In this document: positions 44,941-53,442 of the stretch, piece by piece
How positions within the stretch are numbered: the first letter of the stretch is position 1
How the letters are laid out: each line of letters starts with the position of its first letter
Assembly: GCF_010093205.1 (NCBI RefSeq)
Contig: NZ_PDWN01000004.1
Span: 62,001-126,000 of the forward strand
DNA from: Pseudoxanthomonas daejeonensis
GTDB taxonomy: Bacteria; Pseudomonadota; Gammaproteobacteria; Xanthomonadales; Xanthomonadaceae
Length of the DNA stretch: 64,000 bases
Direction: 5' to 3'
Notes under the pieces: model-generated
Told to the model about the DNA's origin: nothing
The model's input: only the letters and a program-made list of their open reading frames with translations
Databases searched by the model: none
Position numbers and translations under genes: made by a program

Positions 44941-45836
44941 GCGGCGGGCCGGCGGCGCCGCTCGATGCCGCAGCGGGCGCGGGCACGCGCGACTGGCGGA
45001 CTCCGCTGGAAATCCTCGTGCTCGGTGCGATCTGGGGCGGCTCGTTCCTGTTCATGCGCGTGGCCGCGCCTGCGTTCGGCCCTTATGCGCTGGTCGAGCT
45101 GCGCCTGGCCCTCGGCGCGCTGGTGCTGCTGCCCTTCCTTTGGCTTGCGCGCACCCAGTTTCCGTTGCGACTGTGGCCGCGGCTGGCGGTGATCGGGATC
45201 ATCAATTCGGCCCTGCCGTTCCTGCTGTTCGCCTGGGCCGCGCAGCGCGCGCCGGCGGCGATCGGTGCGATCTGCAATGCGATGACCGTGCTGTTCGCCG
45301 CACTGGTCGCGTTCCTCGCCTTCGGCGAAAAGATCGGCGTGCGCCGCGCGTTGGCGCTGCTCACCGGTTTCGCCGGCGTGGTGGTATTGGCCACGGCCAA
45401 GGTCTCCGGCCTGACCCTCGGCCCGGCGGTGCTCGCCGGTGCGAGTGCTTCGCTGCTTTACGGCATCGGCCTGAACCTGGTGAAGCGCTACATGGTCGGC
45501 CTGCCGCCGGCCGCGTCGGCAGCGGTGACCCTGGGCTGCTCGGCGTTGCTGTTGCTGCCCCTGGCGATCACCCACTGGCCGGCCGGGCCGGTGCCGGCAC
45601 TGGCATGGGCCGCGGCAGTGGGCCTGGGGGTGCTCTGCACCGGGCTGGCCTTCATCTACTTCTACGGGTTGATCCATCGCATCGGCGCGGCGCGCACGTC
45701 GACGGTGACCTACCTGGTCCCGCTGTTCGGCGCGCTGTTCGCCTGGCTGCTGCTGGGCGAAGCGGTGACCGGGAAGATGCTGCTGGCCGGCGTGCTGATC
45801 CTGGGCAGCGTGGCGATCAGCCAGCGCGCGCGCTGA
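44937..45836 (+). CDS. EamA/DMT-superfamily transporter
   Basis: A 299-residue inner-membrane protein with ten predicted helices in two EamA repeats (GAIWGGSFLFMRVAAPAFGP at about 24-43; second repeat from about 160, with YLVPLFGALFAWLLLGEAVTG). It begins at GTG 44937, which overlaps the stop of the 77-residue gene. A divergent LysR gene upstream suggests inducible export of a metabolite. Confidence 0.88.
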   Translation: MSGGPAAPLDAAAGAGTRDWRTPLEILVLGAIWGGSFLFMRVAAPAFGPYALVELRLALGALVLLPFLWLARTQFPLRLWPRLAVIGIINSALPFLLFAWAAQRAPAAIGAICNAMTVLFAALVAFLAFGEKIGVRRALALLTGFAGVVVLATAKVSGLTLGPAVLAGASASLLYGIGLNLVKRYMVGLPPAASAAVTLGCSALLLLPLAITHWPAGPVPALAWAAAVGLGVLCTGLAFIYFYGLIHRIGAARTSTVTYLVPLFGALFAWLLLGEAVTGKMLLAGVLILGSVAISQRAR

Positions 45837-45842
45837 GCCGGT

Positions 45843-46748
45843 TCAGTCCTTCGCCACGCGCACCGGCAGCGGCACGTTGCACAGGTCGATGTGGCCGGCC
45901 GGGCGCTTGTAGAAATCGTCGCGACGGTTGCGGCGGGCCTCGACCACGTCGTTGAAGGTCTGGGTGCCGGTGCGCAACAGTTGCAGGCGGGTGCGTTCGC
46001 CTTCGGGGATTTCGCTGGCCAAGTGCACTGCGCGGATCGGCGTGCGCTGCGCGGCTTCGGCGTAGAAGCCCATCGGTTCGGGCCCGCGCGGCAGCGCGCT
46101 CAGCAGTTCGATGCCCTGGATGACGCGACCGACCTGGGTGATGTTGCGGTCCAGCTGGCGCGGCGACTGGCCGATCACCACGTAGAGTTCGGCGCCGATG
46201 CTGCTGTCGGCGTCCAGGTTGCGGCCGGCGCCAACCACGCCGTAGCAGTGAGCCAGCCAGGCTTTGTCCGTGGCCGGATCGCGTCCGGCGGCGAAGCCGT
46301 CCACGAAGCCGACCTGCGGCGACCAGCCGTCACTGTCCGGCAGCCGGTCGAAGGCCAGGCCGGTGGCGTCGCGTTCGAACTCGGCCGGCAGCTTCCGCTT
46401 CGCGCTGCCCAGGCTCCTGGCCTTGGCCGCATCGTCGGCGTCGGCATCGCCGAACTGGGCGACGAAGTTGTCCTGCACGCGATAGATGCTGGTCCCGTCC
46501 CAGAAACCTTCGCGGGCGAGCGTGCGGATGTTGGCCACGTGTTGCGGGGCGAAACCCGGCGCCAGTTCGATCACCACCCGGCCGGCATCCAGCTCCATGT
46601 AGAGCGTGTTGGCCGGGTCGGGCGTGCGCCAGTCGCTGGCGGGGGAGGCATCCAGGATCTGCTGCATGCTCCGGTAGGGGGCAGCGGCGGTCGCGGCCAG
46701 CGCGGTTGCCGAAAGGGCGCAGGCGAGCAGGAGGGGGCGCAGGGTCAT
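45843..46748 (-). CDS. Periplasmic cyclophilin-type peptidyl-prolyl isomerase
   Basis: A 301-residue exported protein with signal peptide 1-23 (ending TAAA). The cyclophilin domain runs from about 45 to 215: [20 protein letters not shown], then [17 protein letters not shown], and the core [20 protein letters not shown]. An extra C-terminal part of about 80 residues is not typical of short cyclophilins. The role is folding of periplasmic proteins. It converges with the EamA gene (7 bp). Confidence 0.88.
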   Translation of the reverse strand: MTLRPLLLACALSATALAATAAAPYRSMQQILDASPASDWRTPDPANTLYMELDAGRVVIELAPGFAPQHVANIRTLAREGFWDGTSIYRVQDNFVAQFGDADADDAAKARSLGSAKRKLPAEFERDATGLAFDRLPDSDGWSPQVGFVDGFAAGRDPATDKAWLAHCYGVVGAGRNLDADSSIGAELYVVIGQSPRQLDRNITQVGRVIQGIELLSALPRGPEPMGFYAEAAQRTPIRAVHLASEIPEGERTRLQLLRTGTQTFNDVVEARRNRRDDFYKRPAGHIDLCNVPLPVRVAKD

Positions 46749-46917
46749 CGGATGGCCGGCAGAGGCGGAAGGTGGACCGATTCTCGCCGCGGTGCCCGTT
46801 GCCCGCCAAGGCCGCCTTCACGGGGTAAAGCCGAAACCCGTCGGGGGGCGGTGTCCACGGTCGGAATGACTAACGGCACATCCGCTATACCGAACTTGAG
46901 AATAGATTGGCCTCCAG

Positions 46918-46938
46918 ACTAGCGAACCCAACGCTAGT
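46918..46938. promoter_or_regulatory. Inverted repeat in the padR leader
   Basis: ACTAGCG-AACCCAA-CGCTAGT, perfect 7-bp arms with a 7-bp spacer, ends 12 bp before the padR ATG. It is a reasonable site for autorepression by the PadR protein, but it does not match the PadR consensus (ATGT-N8-ACAT). Confidence 0.5.
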
Positions 46939-46950
46939 GGAGCGGCCGTC

Positions 46951-47316
46951 ATGGGCGACAACGAAGCGCAGCTGAAGAAATTCCAGAAGGAACTCAGCGC
47001 CGGCACGGTCTCGCTGGCGCTGCTGGCCGTCCTGGCCCAGGCCGCCGAGCCACTCTACGGCTACCTGATCGCCAAGCGCCTGGAGCAGGTCGGGGAGGGC
47101 GTGCTCGCCGGGAAGCAGAGCGCGCTGTATCCGGTGCTGCGCAACCTGGAAGGGGCCGGCCTGCTGGAAAGCCACGTCGAGCCGTCCGTGGCCGGTCCAC
47201 CGCGCCGTTACTACCGCATCACCGGCGAGGGCCGCGAGGTCCTCGACCAATGGTCCGCCGCCTGGCGGGCCACCCGCGATTCCGTCGATTCCGTGCTGGA
47301 GGGAGTATCCGCATGA
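46951..47316 (+). CDS. PadR-family transcriptional regulator
   Basis: A 121-residue winged-helix regulator of the PadR family (GTVSLALLAVLAQAAEPLYG, then GKQSALYPVLRNLEGAGLLE and GPPRRYYRIT). Its stop overlaps the start of the next gene (ATGA). PadR regulators paired with membrane sensor-domain proteins are a known two-gene theme; the signal is unknown. Confidence 0.9.
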   Translation: MGDNEAQLKKFQKELSAGTVSLALLAVLAQAAEPLYGYLIAKRLEQVGEGVLAGKQSALYPVLRNLEGAGLLESHVEPSVAGPPRRYYRITGEGREVLDQWSAAWRATRDSVDSVLEGVSA

Positions 47317-48254
47317 ACAGCAACGCATACGCGCCGTCGGTTACGCGCCCGATGCCGACCACCATTCCCGAATACCTGGAGCAGTTGCGCGAAGCGCTCA
47401 GGGGTGCCGATCCGGCAATGGTCCAGGACGCCCTGTACGACGCCGAGGAATACCTGCGTTCGGAGCTGGCCGCCAACTCGACGGGGCGTTCGGGCCGCAG
47501 CGAGGCCGAAGTGATCGCCGCGGTCGCCGGCAGCTACGGCGCACCCGGGGAGGTCGCCGAGATCTATCGCGAAACCGAAGTGACGGTGAATCGCGCGCTG
47601 CGCCCGCCGCGTCCGCCCAAGCGCCGTTCACTGGCCGGCCGGTTCTTCGGTGTAGTCGCCGATCCGTACACCTACGGCTCGCTGTTCTACATGCTGCTGG
47701 CGATGGCGACGGGCACGTTCTACTTCAGCTGGGTGGTCACCGGCGCCAGCCTGTCGGCCGGATTGCTGATCCTGATCGTGGGCATCCCGCTGCTGCTGCT
47801 GTTCCTGATGTCGGTGCGCCTGCTGTCGCTGGTGGAAGGACGCATCGTCGAGGTGCTGCTGGGCGTGCGCATGCCGCGCAGGCCGCTGTACACGCAGCGC
47901 GACAAGCCGTGGCCGACCCGCCTGAAGGAACTGTTCACCGACTGGCGCACCTGGACGGCGATGGGCTACCTGCTGCTGATGCTGCCCCTGGGCACGGCGT
48001 ACTTCAGCATCGCCGTTACCCTGCTGGCGCTGTCGGCCGGCCTGATCGTCGCGCCAGTCGCCCTGCTGCTGGGCCATGCAGGCATGTTCTCGCTGCATGG
48101 CGTCAACATCACGCCGGACTCGCCCTGGCTGTGGCCGGTGTGCCTGGTGGTCGGCGTGCTGCTGCTGTTCGCGACCCTGCACCTGGCGCGGATCGTCGGC
48201 CGATTCCACGGCTGGCTGGCCAAGCAGCTGCTGGTGCGTGACCCGGTGGTCTGA
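47313..48254 (+). CDS. Membrane protein with HAAS-like N-terminus and sensor domain
   Basis: A 313-residue protein. Residues about 15-85 form a small helical domain like HAAS/DUF1700 (EYLEQLREALRGADPAMVQD). A membrane part follows with six or so helices in two related halves (FYFSWVVTGASLSAGLLILI and YFSIAVTLLALSAGLIVAPV), which fits the 'sensor' domain found in two-component-like proteins. The start ATG 47313 overlaps the padR stop. It probably works with PadR in sensing an envelope condition, by inference. Confidence 0.78.
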   Translation: MNSNAYAPSVTRPMPTTIPEYLEQLREALRGADPAMVQDALYDAEEYLRSELAANSTGRSGRSEAEVIAAVAGSYGAPGEVAEIYRETEVTVNRALRPPRPPKRRSLAGRFFGVVADPYTYGSLFYMLLAMATGTFYFSWVVTGASLSAGLLILIVGIPLLLLFLMSVRLLSLVEGRIVEVLLGVRMPRRPLYTQRDKPWPTRLKELFTDWRTWTAMGYLLLMLPLGTAYFSIAVTLLALSAGLIVAPVALLLGHAGMFSLHGVNITPDSPWLWPVCLVVGVLLLFATLHLARIVGRFHGWLAKQLLVRDPVV

Positions 48255-48278
48255 CCGCAGGCGACATGCGGCAGAAAG

Positions 48279-48306
48279 CGAAAGCCCCGCGGAAGCGGGG
48301 CTTTCG
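48279..48306. terminator. Bidirectional terminator between convergent genes
   Basis: Perfect 12-bp stem (48279-48290 with 48295-48306) and GGAA loop in the gap between the sensor-domain gene and the convergent PHB depolymerase gene. The A-rich left and T-rich right flanks allow use in both directions. Confidence 0.75.
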
Positions 48307-48323
48307 TCGTTACTGGCGTGGCT

Positions 48324-49568
48324 TCAGCCCGCGTACCTGGCGATGAAGTCGCGTACTTGCGGGTAGACCGTCTCCCGCCAGCGGCGACCGCTGAAGATGC
48401 CGTAATGGCCGGCCCCCTCCACGGTCAGGTGCTCCTGCCTGGTCTTCGGGATGCCGGTGCACAGGTCGTGCGCGGCCTGGGTCTGGCCGAGGCCGGAGAT
48501 GTCGTCCAGCTCGCCTTCGATGGTCATCAGCGCGGTGCCCTTGATCGCCGACGGTTTCACCGGCTCGCCGTTGACCTTCCACTTGCCGCGCGGCAGCAGG
48601 AATTCCTGGAACACGGTCTTGATGGTGTCCAGGTAGTACTCGGCCGGCATGTCCAGCACCGCGTTGTATTCGTCGTAGAACTTGCGATGGCCGTCGGCGT
48701 CCTGCAGGTCGCCCTTGATCAGGTCCGAATAGAAATCCCAGTGCGACATGAAGTGGCGGCTGGGATTCATCGCCAGGAAGCCGGCGTGCTGCAGGAAGCC
48801 CGGATACACCTCGCGGCCTTCGCCCGGATAAGGCTGCGGCACGCTGTGGATCACGTTGTTCTCGAACCACGAAAGCGGATTGCGCGTGGCCAGGCTGTTG
48901 ACCGCGGTCGGGCTGCGCTGCGCGTCGATCGGGCCGCCCATCATCACCAGCGAACGCGGCACCGGCTCGCCGCGCGCGGCCATCAGCGAGACCGCGGCCA
49001 GCACGGGCACGGTCGGCTGGCAGACGCTGATCACGTGGAGGTCGGTGGCGCCGATGTGGCGGATGAAATCCTCGACGTAGGCGACATAGTCGTCCAGGCC
49101 GAAGGCGCCGTCCTCGACCGGGACCATGCGTGCGTCGATCCAGTCGGTCACGTAGACCTTGTGGTCGCGCAGCAGGGTGCGCACCGTGTCGCGCAGCAGG
49201 GTGGCGTGATGGCCGGACAACGGCGCAACCACCAGCACGACCGGGTCGTCCTTCAGCGCGGCGATGGTCGGGGCGTCGTCGCTGTAGCGCTTGAAGCGCA
49301 CCAGCCGGCAGAACGGCTTGCGCACCACTTCCTGTTCCAGCACCGGGACCTTGTGGCCCTCGACCTCGACCTCGTGGATGTTCCACGGAGGCTTCTCGTA
49401 ATCCTTGCCGAGGCGATGGACCAGCTCGTTGCCGGCGGCGATGCGCTCGGCCCCGGGCAGGCCCGACGCCCAGCTGGAAGGGTTGGAGAAGATCCGCGAA
49501 TTGGCTTCGGCCAGATGGACCCAGGGGGCCATCATTGCGCGGTTGAGTTCGTGTAGTTGATAGAGCAT
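48324..49568 (-). CDS. phaZ: Intracellular polyhydroxyalkanoate depolymerase
   Basis: A 414-residue alpha/beta hydrolase of the intracellular PHB depolymerase family. C183 in ISVCQPTVPVL stands at the position of the active-site Cys183 of the Ralstonia PhaZa1 enzyme; further candidates for the triad are the aspartate in EGELDDISG and the histidine in GAGHYGIFSG. The start MLYQLHELNRAMMAP is typical. No PHA synthase or phasin gene is in the window. Confidence 0.9.
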   Translation of the reverse strand: MLYQLHELNRAMMAPWVHLAEANSRIFSNPSSWASGLPGAERIAAGNELVHRLGKDYEKPPWNIHEVEVEGHKVPVLEQEVVRKPFCRLVRFKRYSDDAPTIAALKDDPVVLVVAPLSGHHATLLRDTVRTLLRDHKVYVTDWIDARMVPVEDGAFGLDDYVAYVEDFIRHIGATDLHVISVCQPTVPVLAAVSLMAARGEPVPRSLVMMGGPIDAQRSPTAVNSLATRNPLSWFENNVIHSVPQPYPGEGREVYPGFLQHAGFLAMNPSRHFMSHWDFYSDLIKGDLQDADGHRKFYDEYNAVLDMPAEYYLDTIKTVFQEFLLPRGKWKVNGEPVKPSAIKGTALMTIEGELDDISGLGQTQAAHDLCTGIPKTRQEHLTVEGAGHYGIFSGRRWRETVYPQVRDFIARYAG

Positions 49569-49725
49569 GGAATGGCCACGCTTCCGGCTGGGGTGCTGCA
49601 TCGCACAATGCTAACCGGATTCGTGCGTTTGCGGCAGCCGCGCCGCCTGCCCGGCGTGGCGGGCCTTCATGAACATGATCCGGGCCACCATGCGGCAGCC
49701 CGGCCATGCCAATCAATGACTTGCG

Positions 49726-50448
49726 TTACTCGTTATTCGGGCGCAGCCAAGCGTAGATGATCCCGCCCAGGGCGCCGCCGATCAGCGGTGCCAGCCAGAA
49801 CAGCCACAGCTGGCCCATCGCCCCGGAACCGGCGAACACCGCAACGCCGGTGGAACGGGCCGGATTCACCGAGGTGTTGGTGACCGGGATGCTGATCAGG
49901 TGGATCAGGGTCAGGGCCAGGCCGATGGCGATGGGGGCGAAGCCAGCGGCAGCCTTGTTGTGGGTGGCGCCCATGATCACCACCAGGAAGAACGCGGTCA
50001 GGACCACCTCGCACAGGAACGCCGCACCGAGCGTGTAGCCGCCTGGCGAGAGGACGCCATAGCCGTTGCTGGCGAAGGTGCCGGCCGCGCTGGGGTCGAT
50101 GGTGAAGCCGCCGCCCCCCTTTGCGATCTGCAGCAGGATGAAGCCGGCCATGATGGCACCCGCCACCTGGGCCAGGATGTAGGGCAGCAGGTCCTTGGCG
50201 CCGAAGCGGCCACCGGCCCACAGCCCCAGGCTTACCGCCGGATTGAAGTGCCCGCCCGAGATGTGCCCGAACGCGAAGGCGCCGGTCAGCACGGTCAAGC
50301 CGAACGCCAGCGCCACGCCCAGGAAGCCGATTCCCAGTGGATTGCCGTCGCCGCCGAAATTGGCCGCCAGCACCGCACTGCCGCAACCGCCCAGCACCAG
50401 CCACAGCGTGCCGAGGAATTCGGCCGCCAAGCGTTTCGTGAGAGTCAT
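49726..50448 (-). CDS. aqpZ: Aquaporin Z
   Basis: A 240-residue six-helix water channel with two NPA motifs: N69-P-A71 in [11 protein letters not shown] and N195-P-A197 in SVNPARSTG. The selectivity-filter region ([28 protein letters not shown]) and length match bacterial AqpZ rather than glycerol facilitators. It stands alone between the depolymerase and pirin genes. Confidence 0.95.
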   Translation of the reverse strand: MTLTKRLAAEFLGTLWLVLGGCGSAVLAANFGGDGNPLGIGFLGVALAFGLTVLTGAFAFGHISGGHFNPAVSLGLWAGGRFGAKDLLPYILAQVAGAIMAGFILLQIAKGGGGFTIDPSAAGTFASNGYGVLSPGGYTLGAAFLCEVVLTAFFLVVIMGATHNKAAAGFAPIAIGLALTLIHLISIPVTNTSVNPARSTGVAVFAGSGAMGQLWLFWLAPLIGGALGGIIYAWLRPNNE

Positions 50449-50600
50449 CGTCGTCCCCAGTCGGATGTGCCCGGAGCGGGCAGGCCGAGCCTACGCCTCT
50501 CAGGCGGGCGCGGCGTTGGAATCCGGTTAAATCATCGTGGCCATGCGGCAGGAGGCGACGACCGGCGATGCGCCGGGCGGGACCGCACGGAGCCGCCGCC

Positions 50601-51464
50601 TCAGCGCTGTGGCAGCGGGATGAATTCGTCGTCGCCCTCGATCCGGCCGAAGCGGCCTTCCAGCCAGTCCAGCTTGGCCTGTTCGATCCTGTCCTTGGAG
50701 CTGGAGACGAAGTTCCACCAGAGGTGGCGGTGGCCGTCGAGCGGCTCGCCGCCGAGCAGCATCGCCTTGAGCGGGGTCTTGGCGCGCAGCTTGGGCCGCG
50801 TGCCGCGGTCGGGGATGACCAGGTGTCGGGCGGGGATATCCACCCCGTCCAGCTGGGCTTCGCCTTCGAGGATGTAGAGCGCGCGTTCGACATGCGCGTC
50901 GTCCAACACGAGTTCGGCATCCGCGGCCAGGTCCAGGGCCACGTTGAGCGTGTCGGCGAAGACCTTCACCGGTGATTCCTCGCCGTAACTGCGCCCGGCG
51001 ATCACCCGCAGCCAGACGCCATCGCGGTGCTGCTGCGGCAGGGTTGCGGCGGGGTGGTGGTAGAACGCCGGGTCGGTCTCCTCGTGTGCCTTCGGCAGTG
51101 CGACCCAGGTCTGCATCCCGTGCGCCTGGCTGCCGGTCGCGCGCTCGGGGCCGGGCGTGCGTTCGGAGTGGGCGATGCCGCGGCCGGCGGTCATCCAGTT
51201 CACGTCACCCGGGCGGATCACCTGTTCGGAGCCGAGCGTGTCGCGGTGGTTGATCGCGCCGGACCAGAGGAAGGTCACCGTGGCCAGGCCGATGTGCGGA
51301 TGCGGGCGCACGTCGAGCCCGCGCCCACCTTCGAACACCACCGGCCCCATGTGGTCGACGAACACGAAGGGCCCGACGCTGCGCGCCTGGATCGAGGGCA
51401 CCGCACGACGGACGATGAAGCCGTCGCCCAGGTCGTGCACGCGCGGTTCGATGATCGTGGTCAT
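50601..51464 (-). CDS. Pirin family protein
   Basis: A 287-residue bicupin. The metal site of the N-terminal cupin is intact: H55 and H57 in RPHPHIGLAT, H99 and E101 in IAHSE. Pirins bind iron, and some have quercetinase activity; the reaction of this one is unknown. The start is the ATG at 51464, which fits the family N-terminus (MTTIIEPRVHDLGDGFIVRR). Confidence 0.92.
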   Translation of the reverse strand: MTTIIEPRVHDLGDGFIVRRAVPSIQARSVGPFVFVDHMGPVVFEGGRGLDVRPHPHIGLATVTFLWSGAINHRDTLGSEQVIRPGDVNWMTAGRGIAHSERTPGPERATGSQAHGMQTWVALPKAHEETDPAFYHHPAATLPQQHRDGVWLRVIAGRSYGEESPVKVFADTLNVALDLAADAELVLDDAHVERALYILEGEAQLDGVDIPARHLVIPDRGTRPKLRAKTPLKAMLLGGEPLDGHRHLWWNFVSSSKDRIEQAKLDWLEGRFGRIEGDDEFIPLPQR

Positions 51465-51557
51465 GGCGGACTCCGTCGGGGACGACGCGAGGATGGCACA
51501 GGCCCGCCACCATGGCATCGCATGGCAGTGCGACGGAGTGTTGCGGCCCGGGCTGCG

Positions 51558-52274
51558 TTATCGCGGGAGTGTCGATGAGCGACCGGCTTCGCGTCGCGAG
51601 GCGAGCCGGTCGGCCAGTCGCGTCGGTTCCGGCAGGCGGTAGCCGGCGAGGAAGCGCACCACCAGCTCGGCCGCCGTCGTCAGGGAAACGCGATGGCCGG
51701 GCGAGACGATCAGCGGGTTGCAGCGCAGCTTGCTGCGCAGCGCGAAGCCGACCAGCTCACCCCGATGCGTGATCGGGCTGCGATCGCCGCGCGCCGGGCC
51801 GGGCGCGTCGAAATCGCCCACCAGCACACTCTTGGCCACCCCCAGGCTTGGCAGTCCGGTGGCCACGCCGAAATGGGCCGCGATGCCGAGGCGACGCGGA
51901 TGTGCGATCCCCTGTCCATCGACCATGGCCAGGTCCGGCGGTTGCGACAGCATCTCCAGCGCCAGCAGCAGCGCCGGCAGCTCCCGGAAGCTGAGCAGTC
52001 CTGGCACGTAGGGCATCGCGGTCGGCAGCCGCGCCACATGCGATTCCAGCGTCTGCAGGCTCTCCGCATCCAGCAGCACGACGGCAGCGCGGGTGATGTC
52101 GCCCTGGTCTTCGAATCCGACGTCGAAACCGGCCACGGTGCGCAAAGGCCGCGGGAAGACATCCTCCAGCACCACTTGCGCGGCCAGCTGCGCCTGCAGC
52201 GTGCGTGCACCGGCGACGCTGCCGTCCCAACCGGGAAAGGCTTCGAAACCATGCGTCGAGGAAGGGGCCACCAT
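51558..52274 (-). CDS. nfi: Endonuclease V
   Basis: A 238-residue deoxyinosine-specific endonuclease that nicks DNA next to deaminated adenine. The metal-binding acidic residues D51 ([10 protein letters not shown]), E98 (GLLSFRELP) and D119 ([15 protein letters not shown]) are present, consistent with the D43/E89/D110 set of the Thermotoga enzyme. The start is the ATG at 52274. Divergent from gpmA. Confidence 0.93.
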   Translation of the reverse strand: MVAPSSTHGFEAFPGWDGSVAGARTLQAQLAAQVVLEDVFPRPLRTVAGFDVGFEDQGDITRAAVVLLDAESLQTLESHVARLPTAMPYVPGLLSFRELPALLLALEMLSQPPDLAMVDGQGIAHPRRLGIAAHFGVATGLPSLGVAKSVLVGDFDAPGPARGDRSPITHRGELVGFALRSKLRCNPLIVSPGHRVSLTTAAELVVRFLAGYRLPEPTRLADRLASRREAGRSSTLPR

Positions 52275-52417
52275 GGATCGAGTATGCAGGGGCGACCCGT
52301 GAAGCCGTGGCGAGGTTCCGCGCCGAGCTGGTTGCGACCACAACCATCCGCCGCCGCGACGGAGCCTGCCGCTACAATCGGAGTTCCCAACCCGCGCACG
52401 TACCGGAGATTCCCCCA

Positions 52418-53167
52418 GTGACCCGCAAGCTCGTCCTGCTGCGCCACGGCCAGAGCCAGTGGAACCTCGAGAACCGCTTCACCGGCTGGGTCGACGTCGA
52501 CCTGACCGAGCAGGGCCGCGCCGAAGCCGCCGCCGGAGGCAAGGTGATGCGCGAGGAAGGCCTGCGTTTCGACGTGGCCTACACCTCCACGCTCAAGCGC
52601 GCGATCCGCACGCTCAACCTGGCGCTGGGCGAGCTGGACCAGGACTGGCTTCCGGTGCACAAGAGCTGGCGCCTCAACGAGCGCCACTATGGCGCGCTGC
52701 AAGGCCTGGACAAGGCGGAGACCGCGGCCAAGCACGGCGAAGAACAGGTCAAGATCTGGCGTCGTTCCTACGACATCCCGCCGCCGCCGATGTCGCTGGA
52801 GGATCCGGGCCATCCGGCCAACGATACGCGCTACGCCGGGCTGGACCGCAATGCACTGCCGGCGACCGAATCGCTGGCCACGACCCTGGACCGCGTGCTG
52901 CCGTACTGGCATGACGCGATCGCGCCGTCGCTCAAGGCCGGCAAGACCGTGCTGGTGGCCGCGCACGGCAACTCGTTGCGCGCCCTGTACAAGTACCTCA
53001 ACGATGTTTCGAAGGAAGAAATCCTCGAGCTGAACATCCCCACCGGCATCCCGCTGCTGTTCGAGCTGGACGACGAGTTGCGCGTGCAGTCGTACCGCTA
53101 CCTGGGGGATCCGGAAGCGGCCCGGCGCGCCGCCGAGGCGGTGGCCAACCAGGGCAAGGCGAAGTAG
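52418..53167 (+). CDS. gpmA: 2,3-bisphosphoglycerate-dependent phosphoglycerate mutase
   Basis: A 249-residue glycolytic enzyme that interconverts 3- and 2-phosphoglycerate. The phosphohistidine is H10 in [10 protein letters not shown], and the second catalytic histidine is in VAAHGNSLR. Translation starts at GTG 52418, with GGAG about 10 nt before it; the length of 249 fits the family exactly. A TACAAT box at 52373-52378 may be the -10 element. A strong terminator follows. Confidence 0.95.
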   Translation: MTRKLVLLRHGQSQWNLENRFTGWVDVDLTEQGRAEAAAGGKVMREEGLRFDVAYTSTLKRAIRTLNLALGELDQDWLPVHKSWRLNERHYGALQGLDKAETAAKHGEEQVKIWRRSYDIPPPPMSLEDPGHPANDTRYAGLDRNALPATESLATTLDRVLPYWHDAIAPSLKAGKTVLVAAHGNSLRALYKYLNDVSKEEILELNIPTGIPLLFELDDELRVQSYRYLGDPEAARRAAEAVANQGKAK

Positions 53168-53195
53168 GGGACTGTTCCCGCCCGCCGACCCGCAG

Positions 53196-53230
53196 CAGAC
53201 ACCCGGCCCAGGCCGGGTGTCTGCGTTTGG
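53196..53230 (+). terminator. Terminator of gpmA
   Basis: A 13-bp perfect stem (53196-53208 with 53211-53223), 2-nt loop, followed by CGTTTGG. It ends about 25 bp before the -35 box of the next promoter. Confidence 0.75.
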
Positions 53231-53254
53231 GGGCACCAAACAGTGCATCCCGCC

Positions 53255-53283
53255 TTGTAAAATGAGATTGATTCGCATTTAAT
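53255..53283 (+). promoter_or_regulatory. Fur-controlled promoter of the siderophore receptor operon
   Basis: TTGTAA (-35, 53255-53260) and TTTAAT (-10, 53278-53283) are 17 bp apart, and the spacer is filled by AATGAGATTGATTCGCATT (53261-53279), a Fur-box sequence resembling those before siderophore genes of Pseudomonas and Xanthomonas. Bound Fur would block the promoter. The expected transcript start is near 53290, giving a leader of about 150 nt. Confidence 0.78.
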
Positions 53284-53442
53284 GTGCCGGAACTTCCGTC
53301 CGGCCTGCCTTTGCTGGGTCGCCAGGCGAAGACTCAGCGGTGGTGGCCCTTATGGCAGGGCGCCGCCGCGCGCGAGGTGGGCGAAGCGGTTCACCTCGAT
53401 TCGTTTGCCCACTCTCTTCTAACGACAAGGCAGTTTCCCCCG

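Noticed and set aside
53284-53442. Extended N-terminus of the siderophore receptor
   Set aside because: The upstream start lies at the -10 element of the Fur promoter, and the added residues come before the signal peptide.
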